NCBI GenBank assembly: GCA_963704035.1
Contig: CAVPGR010000002.1
Span: 744,001 to 808,000, forward strand
Length of the DNA stretch: 64,000 bases
Origin: JAOSJL01 sp963704035
Lineage (GTDB): Bacteria > Actinomycetota > Acidimicrobiia > IMCC26256 > JAOSJL01
Direction: 5' to 3'
Under the pieces are notes generated by a model that saw only the letters and a list, made by a program, of their open reading frames with translations, was not told where the DNA came from and did no database searches. Below are positions 54,397 to 61,741 of the stretch, one piece after another. The translations under genes and the position numbers were made by a program. The stretch's first letter is position 1; every line of letters begins with the position of its first letter.

Positions 54397-54710
54397 GCCC
54401 GCGCCACAAGGCCACCACGTCCCGCTACTCCACACGCGACAAGCTCATCGCCGCCGGAGCCTCGGCGGCCGTCGTCGTGGCCACAATGCTCCTCATCGTC
54501 ATCCTGAAGCCGGGCGACAGCGGACCGAGTGTCACCCCCATCCCGTCCTCGATCCCCGAGCTCCAGGGCGACCCGTCGGGCGGTGACCCGAACCTCACCG
54601 TTCCGAGCCTCCCGGTACCGGAGGGGGACGGCTCAACGCCGAGTGTCCCTCCCGACAGCGGGCCCTCCGCACCGCCCTCATCGGAGCCCACGGGTCCGCC
54701 GGCGTCCTGA
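54393..54710 (+). CDS. Small membrane-anchored Pro/Ser-rich protein
   Basis: 105 residues, ATG overlap with the tatC stop. One TM segment (residues 22-38, ASAAVVVATMLLIVILK), then about 65 residues rich in Pro, Ser, Gly and Asp (outside, disordered). Conserved in position between tatC and the helicase. No family recognised; it could be a spacer or wall-associated protein. Confidence 0.6.
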   Translation: MSPRHKATTSRYSTRDKLIAAGASAAVVVATMLLIVILKPGDSGPSVTPIPSSIPELQGDPSGGDPNLTVPSLPVPEGDGSTPSVPPDSGPSAPPSSEPTGPPAS

Positions 54711-54718
54711 ACAACCCG

Positions 54719-56873
54719 GTGATGGACGCCCGTTCGTTCGCCGTCGAACGTTCGCTCGTGCTCGACTCCTTCCAGGACGAGGCGATGCGAGCGCTCGACG
54801 AGGATGCGTCCGTGCTCGTGAGCGCCCCGACAGGGGCCGGTAAGACCCTCATCGCCGAATACGCGGTCTTCGCCGCCTTCGACAGGGGAGAGCGGGCTTT
54901 CTACACGACTCCGATCAAAGCACTGTCGAACCAGAAGCACCGCGACCTGTGCGAGCAACTGGGGCAGGAGAGTGTCGGCCTGCTGACGGGGGACACGAGC
55001 ATCAACCCACGGGCACCGATCGTGGTCATGACCACCGAGGTTCTGCGGAACATGATCTACGCCGACTCGGATGCCCTCGTGGGCCTCGGCACGGTCGTGC
55101 TCGACGAGGTCCACTATCTGCAGGACCGGGCTCGCGGCGCCGTGTGGGAGGAGGTCATCGTTCATCTCCCGACCTCGGTGGAGATCGTCTGTTTGTCGGC
55201 GACCGTATCGAACATCGAGGAATTCGCCGGTTGGTTGCGCGACGTGCGGGGCGATGTCGTCACGGTCGTCGAGGAGCAGCGCCCAGTGCCGCTCGAGCAT
55301 TTCTGGGTTGCCGGCGACCGCCGGGACGATCTCGTCGTGCTGCCCACCTTCGCCCGTCGCAACGGCCAACTCGTTGCCAACCCCGAAGCGATCGCGATCG
55401 AGGCCGAACACGCCCCCCGACGCGGGGGCGGACGGCGGAGGGGACGGCCGAGAAGCAGCCTCCGTCACCCCGGGCGCGTCGAGCTCATCGAGGAACTTGC
55501 GGAGCGCGACGAGCTGCCCGCGATCTACTTCATCTTCAGTCGCGCGGGTTGCGACCGCGCACTCGACGAATGCCTGGCCGCCGGCGTGCGCTTCACCGAC
55601 AGCGAAGCGGTCGACCGAATCCGTCGGATCGCCGAGTCGCACACCGAGTCGCTCAGCGACGAGGACCTCAGAGCCCTCGGATACGGGCACTGGCTCCACG
55701 GTCTGGAGAGCGGCGTGGCGACCCACCACGCCGGAATGGTGCCTCCCATGAAGGAGGCGGTCGAGGAGGCCTTCGAGCGCGGGTCTCGTCCAGGTCGTGT
55801 TCGCCACGGAGACCCTTGCTCTCGGTGTCAACATGCCCGCACGGTCCGTCGTGCTGGAGAAGCTGACCAAGTTCACCGGCACCACGCACGAGATGTTGAC
55901 GCCCGGTGAGTACACGCAGCTCGGTGGTCGCGCCGGTCGACGGGGTCTCGACGCGGCAGGTCAGGTGTACGTGTGCTGGACGCCGTACGTCACGTTCGAC
56001 CAGGTCGCCACGCTGGCCGGCCGACGGACCTACGAGCTCCGATCCTCGTTCCGCCCCACCTACAACATGGCGGCGAACCTCGTGCAGGGCCACAGCCGCG
56101 AAGAGGCCCACGAGCTGCTGAATCTGAGCTTCGCCCAGTTCCAGACGGACCGCGCCGTCGTCGGGCTCGAGCGACAGCTGCGACGTCGACGACGGGAGCT
56201 GGCCCGGGCGGAGAAGCGGGGTGCGTCGGGCAAGAAGCTGGCGCGTCAGGTGGCACGGCTCGAACGGCGCGTCGCAAGCCGCAGCGGCACGCTGTCGCGC
56301 TCGTTCGACGAGGTTCTGGGGCTTCTCGAGAGCTGGGGATACGTCGACGGTTGGTCCCTGACCTCCCGCGGTGAGGTCCTGGCCGGGCTCCACTGCGAAC
56401 TCGATCTGATCGCGGCGGAAATGCTGGCGGACGGGGTGCTCGCTGGCCTGGATGCTCCCTCTCTCGCAGCCGTGGTGTCGTGCTGCACCTACGAGCGCCG
56501 CGGATCGGACGACGACGCTGCCACGGGCACACCGACGTCGGAGGTGGGGGCCCGGGTGCGTCGCCTGGCCCGCATCTCGGAGTCGCTCGCCGGCGCCGAG
56601 ACCGACGCCGGGCTACCGGTGACCCGCCCGGTCGACGCCGGCTTCACCCACGAGATCCACGAGTGGGTCCGCGGCGACTCACTCACCGACGTCCTGGCCG
56701 ATCAGGTCACCGGCGGCGACTTCGTTCGCTGTGTGCGCCAGCTCCTCGATCTGCTTCGACAGGTCGAGGCGGCGGCCGGGACCATGGGGGACACACTCAT
56801 CGCCGAGGTCGCGCGCGAAGCCGGGCGTGCGGCGACCCGCGGCGTGATCGCGGCGTCCGCCCAGCAGGGCTGA
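54719..56873 (+). CDS. helY: DExH-box RNA/DNA helicase, HelY/Mtr4-like (frameshifted near 55784)
   Basis: Restored length 717 residues, shorter than HelY of M. tuberculosis (906). Walker A APTGAGKTLIAEYAVF, Walker B DEVHYL, SATVSN, and motif VI-like QLGGRAGRRGLD. Ski2/Mtr4-type superfamily 2 helicase followed by a C-terminal domain. One extra base at GGGTCTCG near 55784 shifts frame at the start of motif V (restored GLVQVVFATETLALGVN). It probably unwinds RNA. It starts at GTG 54719 or ATG 54722, following tatA and tatC as in mycobacteria. Confidence 0.92.
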
Positions 56874-56876
56874 ATC

Positions 56877-57644
56877 ATGGTGCCGGTCGAGCGACACGAG
56901 CCGTGGGAGGAGCCTGCCGGGCACGATCCTTCTGAGGGACAGGTCCCTCTGAGTGTCGAAGGAATCGACGCGGAACTTGCTCTCGCAGCGCACGCGGCGT
57001 CGGGTCGACTGATCTCCTTTGTTCCCGACGCGTCGTCCGATCTCGCCCGCGCGCTCGGGTCCCGCCACGCGGCACCCTCGAGGGACGCGGCATCTTCGAG
57101 CGCAGTTTCTTCCGGCCAGGTCGTTGCGCTCGACATGATGTGGTGTATCGCGACGCCGCACGCGGCCCCGAGCCTCGAGGTGACCCGTCGGGGCGATCGT
57201 ACACGTGAGCCCGTCGAGCTTCCCGCTGTGGGGACCGTTGTGTTCGGTACGCCGCCCGACCGGTTGCGTTGGGGCTCACGATCCTCGACGGTTCGGGTCG
57301 CGGTCGACGGTCGTCAGTTCTTCGCGGGGAGGGCCACGACGGTCGTGGTGGCTTCAGGGGAGTTCCTGCGGGGGGCGGACGTGGTTCCCCGAGGTCATCC
57401 CGGCGATGGACGCCTGGAGGTGCAGGTCTATGACCTCCCGCGGGGACAACGACGCGCCATGAGGGAGCGCCTGGCCACGGCGGAGCATGTCCCGCATCCG
57501 CGGATCCGACAGGGCACCGGCCGACGCCTGGAGATCACTCTCGCGTCGGGAATATGGCCGTTCGAGGCCGACGGGGTCCCTCGTGCGCCTGCATCGTCTC
57601 TGGAGGTCGTCGTCCTACCGGGTGCGCTTCGTCTGCTCCTGTGA
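56877..57644 (+). CDS. YegS/diacylglycerol-kinase C-domain-like protein
   Basis: 255 residues. The C half has the beta-sandwich pattern of the YegS/LCB-kinase C-terminal domain (VAVDGRQFFAGRATTVVVASGEFLRGADVVPRGHPGDGRLEVQVYDLPRG..), and the N half has a divergent segment where a full lipid kinase has its NAD-kinase-like domain. It lacks the GGDGT catalytic loop, so it is unlikely to be an active lipid kinase. It is found beside helY in the actinobacterial cluster; the role is unknown. Overlaps the convergent kelch-like gene by 30 bases. Confidence 0.65.
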   Translation: MVPVERHEPWEEPAGHDPSEGQVPLSVEGIDAELALAAHAASGRLISFVPDASSDLARALGSRHAAPSRDAASSSAVSSGQVVALDMMWCIATPHAAPSLEVTRRGDRTREPVELPAVGTVVFGTPPDRLRWGSRSSTVRVAVDGRQFFAGRATTVVVASGEFLRGADVVPRGHPGDGRLEVQVYDLPRGQRRAMRERLATAEHVPHPRIRQGTGRRLEITLASGIWPFEADGVPRAPASSLEVVVLPGALRLLL

Positions 57645-59021
57645 GAGGGAGGGCGTCGGGTGTCGTCGTGATCCCGCCGCCAGAAGAAGACCCAGACCGA
57701 CGACCAGCAAGGCCGTGGCGACCGTGATCCCGATATCGGCCGCGCCCGTGGCGGGAAGGGTGGCGGATCCGGTGCCGGAGCCTCCCGATCCGTTGCCCGG
57801 CCCGGTCGGGTCACCGGAACCCGGATCTGACGGGTCGCCCGAACCCGGATCCGACGGGTCACCCGAACCCGGATCCGACGGGTCACCGGGATCACCGCCC
57901 GGATCACCGGGGTCCCCCCCGGGGTCGCCGCCGGTGGGGCAGAGGGTCGAGGCCGGCTCGGTGAGATCGGGTGCACCTACGACCCCGAAGATCGTGGCGC
58001 CCATGCCGAGGCCGGCCACTGCGCCGCCCTGGAGGCCACCGACGGCGACCAGGGGAAAGGCGCAGTTCCCGTCGGTGCTCACCCACGGCCCGGGGTCGAC
58101 GCTCGACCACGAGTCGGTCGATGCCTCCCAGAACCAGAAGTCCGTTTGGAGCGTGTCTCCGGGCCCGCCGGGATCGGCATTCCCGGCCAGCATGAGCACG
58201 CCGGGGTTGGACGACGCGACCGTCGCCATCGACTGAAACCCGCGACCGGTCGGACCGCAGTCAGATGGCCCACAGGCCAACTGCCAGTCGGCGTCACCGG
58301 GCGTGAACGTCCACGTATTGGCCTGCATCGGCTGGCCGGGTCCCGTGCCGCCGCCGAACATGACGAACTGGTTGCCGTCCCACGCCATGGCGTTGGCGTG
58401 CAAGGCGCCCGGCGCGCAACTGGCGCAGATCTCCGTCCAGCCGGTCCCGTCGAAGACCCAGGTGTCACTCGCCCCCGAGGGCCCCGAGCCCAGACCGCCG
58501 TACATCACGACGTGCGTTCCGTTTCCGGCCATCGCCATCGCGAAGCGCCCCGCAGGTTGGGGATCGCTGTTTCCGGGCGGGCATCCCGACTGGTCACACA
58601 GCACCGACCAGGAGGTGCCGTTCCACAACCAGGTGGTGCCCTTCGCCGAGTTGTCGCCGCCGGCGCCGAACATGACGACGCCGCCGGGTCCGGTGCCCGC
58701 ACCGTGGAAGAAGCTGGGCCCGGGCCCGCAGGGTGAGTCCGCTCCCGGGATGGTTGTCCCGCAGCGCGGAACCCAGCCGCCGCCCTCGTAGGTCCAGGTG
58801 TCGGCGTACGGAACGCCGGGGTCGGGAGGGCCGTCGGGCTTGCCGCCGTAGATCATGGCCTGGGTACCGGCCGGATTGGCCGCTCCGGCGGCGAAGAAGC
58901 GGGGTTGGGAGAATTCGGACGGGGAGTCGACGGTGTCCCATTCGAACGTCTCGGCAGACGCCGGAAGGGCGAATGCGAGCAGAACGCAGGCGCTCATGGC
59001 CGCTATCGCCCATCGTCGCAC
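57615..59021 (-). CDS. LPXTG-anchored kelch-like surface protein
   Basis: 468 residues, GTG start at 59021. Signal peptide about residues 1-23 (cleavage after LPASA). Several kelch-like blades: MIYGGKPDG, VVMFGAGGDN, VVMYGGLGSG, FVMFGGGTGPG with Trp-containing TWTY/TWLWNG/TWVFDG strands. Then a Gly/Asp/Pro/Ser repeat region (GDPSDPGSG units), the sortase motif LPATG, a TM segment and a basic tail. It is presumably fixed to peptidoglycan by a class E- or housekeeping-type sortase encoded elsewhere. Function unknown; adhesion or a glycan-binding role is a reasonable guess. Confidence 0.85.
   Translation of the reverse strand: MRRWAIAAMSACVLLAFALPASAETFEWDTVDSPSEFSQPRFFAAGAANPAGTQAMIYGGKPDGPPDPGVPYADTWTYEGGGWVPRCGTTIPGADSPCGPGPSFFHGAGTGPGGVVMFGAGGDNSAKGTTWLWNGTSWSVLCDQSGCPPGNSDPQPAGRFAMAMAGNGTHVVMYGGLGSGPSGASDTWVFDGTGWTEICASCAPGALHANAMAWDGNQFVMFGGGTGPGQPMQANTWTFTPGDADWQLACGPSDCGPTGRGFQSMATVASSNPGVLMLAGNADPGGPGDTLQTDFWFWEASTDSWSSVDPGPWVSTDGNCAFPLVAVGGLQGGAVAGLGMGATIFGVVGAPDLTEPASTLCPTGGDPGGDPGDPGGDPGDPSDPGSGDPSDPGSGDPSDPGSGDPTGPGNGSGGSGTGSATLPATGAADIGITVATALLVVGLGLLLAAGSRRHPTPSLSQEQTKRTR
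57808..57879. repeat. 24-base tandem repeat, three copies
   Basis: Three 24-base units at 57808-57831, 57832-57855 and 57856-57879, each close to GGGTCACCCGAACCCGGATCCGAC, in frame with the kelch-like gene. They encode the SDPGSGDP units of its stalk on the minus strand. Confidence 0.9.
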
Positions 59022-59028
59022 GGCATCT

Positions 59029-59064
59029 CCTGTCTCGGATCCTGTCTCGGATCCTGTCTCGGAC
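59029..59064. repeat. 12-base tandem repeat, three copies
   Basis: CCTGTCTCGGAT at 59029-59040 and 59041-59052 and CCTGTCTCGGAC at 59053-59064, just upstream of the kelch-like gene start on the minus strand. The array covers its leader and ribosome-binding region (GAGAT on the minus strand), so copy number could alter expression. Confidence 0.85.
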
Positions 59065-59176
59065 GTTCCGGCGCGTACGGCCGGTCCTGAGGTCTTTATC
59101 GGCGTATCGGCGGCATCTCTGAGGCTTCCGAGCGGTCCACTGGAACGGCGTGGGGCGCCGGTAGGCTCGCCCTCCC

Positions 59177-60781
59177 ATGACCTATGTGGCCGAGCGCTTC
59201 ACCGAGGACGAGGCCACGGTGTTGCGGCCCTATTTCACGGATCTCGAAGGCCCCGTCTTCGCCCTCGTCAACCTCCCCGAGGTCGTCAAGGGCGCGCTGT
59301 TCGCCCGCTACTCGCGGTCCTCGAAGAGCCTGCGTCGCCTCTTTCTCGACGAGTTCGTCGGCGACCTCGATCTGACCGGTGATCTCAGCGTGGATGCCAC
59401 GATCGGGCTCGCCCGCGCCGAGGAGCTCTACGAACGGGTCTTCGTCGAATACGGCGACGATTCCGTGGCGCAACTCGGTGGCGTGCACCTCGCATGCGAA
59501 CAGGCGAGCAACGTGCTCACCAAGATCCTCGAGTGGGGTCGGCTGATGTCCTACCTCGAACAGTCGACGCGTTACATCCCGTACGACATCCGACTCGGAG
59601 GCCGCTACCGGTACCGTCGCGATCCCGACGTTCTCGGCTCGGCTCTCGGCGCGCGCTACGTCGCCGACATGGACGCGATCTTCTCGACCTACTCCGACAT
59701 GCTCCCGATCATGTTGGAATGGGCCCGGGAGCGTCATCCCAAGGATCCGGCCGACAGCGACTTCGTCTACAAGCAGACCATCAACGCCAAGGCATGCGAC
59801 GCGCTGCGTGGATTGCTTCCGGCCGCCACGTTGTCGAACGTCGGGATCTACGGCACCGGCCAGGCCTACGAAGCATTGCTCCTGCGCATGCGCGCGCACG
59901 CTCTACCCGAGGCGCGGGAGTACGCCGCCATGATGTTGACCGAGTTGCGCAAGGTGATCCCCTCCTTCCTGAGCCGCGTGGACCGCGAGGAGCGCGGAGG
60001 AGCATGGAGCCGGTACCTCGCCGACACCCGCGAGCAGACGTCCGCTGCGGCGACCGCCCTCCTCGGTGACACGGAACCAGCCGAAGCGCCGGCGGTGACC
60101 CTCACCGACTGGGATCCCGAGGGTGAGGACAAGGTCCTGGCCGCCATCTGCTACGCCCACACAGATCTCCCCGAGATCCAGGTCTTCGAGCGGGTTCGCC
60201 AGATGGATGCGGAATCCAAGAGGGCGCTGATGGATGCCTATGTGGGCGAACGCGCGAACCGCCGACACCGGCCCGGCCGGGCCTTCGAGCGTGTTGCCTA
60301 CCGCTTCGACGTGTTGTGCGACTACGGGGCATTCCGCGACCTCCAACGCCATCGGATGCTGACTATCGAATGGCAGCCGCTGGTTCCCTTTCACGGCTAC
60401 GACGTCCCCGAGGCCGTCATCGAGGCCGGACAGGCCGACGCATTCCGGGAGTCGATGGGGCGGTCCGCGGATCTCTACGCGGCTCTGCACGACGAGTTCC
60501 CCGAGCAAGCGGCCTACGCGGTCGCACTCGGGTACAAGGTCCGTTTCGTGATGCAGATGAACGCCCGCGAGGCGATGCACATGCTGGAACTGCGGTCGAC
60601 CCCGCAGGGGCATCCGGCCTACCGCGCGATCGCTCAGGAGATGCACCGCCAGATCGAGCATCGCGCCGGTCACCGCCTCATCGCCGAGGCCATGGCGCAC
60701 GTGGACTACTCGCAGCATGATCTGGAACGCCTCGAGGCGGAGCGGGCCGCGGACCGCCGGCGCGGTCGGTCCGGCGCGTGA
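59177..60781 (+). CDS. Two-domain ThyX-like (FAD-dependent thymidylate synthase-fold) protein
   Basis: 534 residues, more than twice a normal ThyX (about 220-250). Two ThyX-like domains are visible. Domain 1 has EWGRLMSYLEQSTRYIPYD near residues 117-136, aligning to the ThyX RHRxxSxNExSxRY motif with the Asn replaced. Domain 2 has QRHRMLTIEWQP near residue 388, keeping RHR but losing the Ser-x-Asn-Glu part, and later VRFVMQMNAREAMHMLELRS, the ThyX N-A-R...H..LR segment. So each half has lost different catalytic-site residues. It may be an inactive or specialised relative; thymidylate synthesis is not assured. Confidence 0.75.
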   Translation: MTYVAERFTEDEATVLRPYFTDLEGPVFALVNLPEVVKGALFARYSRSSKSLRRLFLDEFVGDLDLTGDLSVDATIGLARAEELYERVFVEYGDDSVAQLGGVHLACEQASNVLTKILEWGRLMSYLEQSTRYIPYDIRLGGRYRYRRDPDVLGSALGARYVADMDAIFSTYSDMLPIMLEWARERHPKDPADSDFVYKQTINAKACDALRGLLPAATLSNVGIYGTGQAYEALLLRMRAHALPEAREYAAMMLTELRKVIPSFLSRVDREERGGAWSRYLADTREQTSAAATALLGDTEPAEAPAVTLTDWDPEGEDKVLAAICYAHTDLPEIQVFERVRQMDAESKRALMDAYVGERANRRHRPGRAFERVAYRFDVLCDYGAFRDLQRHRMLTIEWQPLVPFHGYDVPEAVIEAGQADAFRESMGRSADLYAALHDEFPEQAAYAVALGYKVRFVMQMNAREAMHMLELRSTPQGHPAYRAIAQEMHRQIEHRAGHRLIAEAMAHVDYSQHDLERLEAERAADRRRGRSGA

Positions 60782-60800
60782 GCATTTTTTCTGCGCGGTC

Positions 60801-60834
60801 CTGACCTGCGGGAACGCGCGACACCGCAGGTCAG
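60801..60834. terminator. 11-base perfect inverted repeat after the ThyX-like gene
   Basis: CTGACCTGCGG (60801-60811) and CCGCAGGTCAG (60824-60834) with a 12-base loop, 19 bases after the stop codon. No T-run follows on the plus strand; on the minus strand a T/A run is at 60785-60790. It can be a GC-rich terminator hairpin of the actinobacterial type, or a protein-binding palindrome. Confidence 0.5.
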
Positions 60835-60926
60835 CGGGTTGGCAAACGGGCCGACCCCGCTTGACACGATGTGGGTTCATGAGGCCAACTACGACACGTC
60901 CCTGCGCCCCTCCGGTCGTGGGCGTC

Positions 60927-61040
60927 GCCGGGGACGGGGGAGTCCGGGAGACCTAGTAGAGAACGCTGGAATAACCCACCCGCCACGGCGGGTCGGGCCA
61001 AACAGTGGCCCCAACGGTCTCCCGGGCTCCGCCCACCGGC
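60927..61040 (+). ncRNA. Candidate structured RNA, long basal stem with two hairpins
   Basis: The ends pair in a long helix: GGAGTCCGGGAGACC (60939-60953) with GGTCTCCCGGGCTCC (61016-61030), 15 consecutive pairs with one G-T, extended outward by GGG/CCC and by GCCGG (60927-60931) with CCGGC (61036-61040). Inside are hairpin 1, ACCCGC-CACG-GCGGGT (60978-60993), hairpin 2, GGGCC-AAACAGT-GGCCC (60995-61011), and an unpaired 24-base segment TAGTAGAGAACGCTGG... (60954-60977). A three-way junction of this form is typical of riboswitches or small RNAs. I do not recognise it as any known class. Strand is assumed from the downstream gene at 61231; the fold is equally possible on the minus strand except for G-U pairs. 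Confidence 0.55.
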
Positions 61041-61230
61041 ACCGGTCCTGCACCTCCACCGATGCACCGGTTACACGCACACCCGGGGTTATACTCCGCG
61101 CCCGCGATGCCCCGCGCCCCGCGTGATGTGGCATCGCATGGCACGGAGTCATACGACACGGGGAGAGTCGGAACCGGCGTCATACCTGTCCGACACGAGA
61201 AACCAGATCGAGGAAGAGACCGACCCACCG

Positions 61231-61739
61231 ATGACCGCGGGTACGAGCATGAGCAACGAAGTCGACGAAGACATCGAGGAGATCGAGGAGCCTCGGACGA
61301 CGAGGACCTCGACGTGGACGAAGACGACCTCGATGCCGTCGACGTGGACGGCGACACTTCGATCGACGGTGTGGCCGATCTCGATGATGACGCCACGGCG
61401 GACGACGCCGACGATGATCCGGACAGCACGGGGGACGTCATTGCCGAGGCTGCCTCGAAGAAGAAGGCGACGAAGCCCGGCGACGATGATTCCATGGACC
61501 TCGACGAGGATCATCATCCCGACGACGTCGAAGAACCCCTCGACGTCGTCCTGAGAGAGCGCACCGCCACCCCCGAAGACTCCGACGACGATCTCGACGA
61601 GGAGACGTCCGGGAGCGATGGGAACCGGCGTATCACCCCGCGAGGATCTGACGAGTTTCTGTGCTCGTCGTGTTTCCTCGTGCTTCCCCGGAACCAACTC
61701 GCGGACGAGAAGCAACAGCTCTGTCGCGACTGCGTGTGA
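61231..61739 (+). CDS. Acidic DUF4193-like protein (frameshifted near 61290)
   Basis: Restored length 169 residues, ATG 61231 or 61249. Most of the protein is Asp/Glu-rich (DDEDLDVDEDDLDAVDVDGD and more), ending in a zinc-knuckle-like EFLCSSCFLVLPRNQLADEKQQLCRDCV. The last segment matches the C terminus of DUF4193 proteins of actinobacteria, where CSSCFLV...CRDC is constant. One base is missing near 61290, between EEIEE and SDDEDL. Function unknown. It is followed by lnt in a nearly overlapping arrangement (TGA at 61737-61739). Confidence 0.8.
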
Positions 61740-61741
61740 GC

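Larger units (their letters stand above)
60782..61230. other. 449-base non-coding stretch
   Basis: Largest gene-free region of the window. It holds a short T-run (60785-60790), an 11-base perfect inverted repeat (60801-60834), an isolated TTGACA (60861-60866) with no good -10, a candidate structured RNA (60927-61040) and a TATACT hexamer (61090-61095) that is a good -10 for the DUF4193-like gene starting at 61231. ORFs here are high-GC chance ORFs without family similarity. Confidence 0.6.

Noticed and set aside
57808..57879. CRISPR-like array
   Set aside because: The repeats are contiguous without spacers and lie in frame in a protein stalk.
60861..60866. TTGACA as a -35 promoter element for the structured RNA
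   Set aside because: No acceptable -10 hexamer lies 16-19 bases downstream.
60839..61126. 95-residue open frame in the intergenic stretch
   Set aside because: No ribosome-binding site and no recognisable protein; the stem-loop structure is a better explanation of the region.
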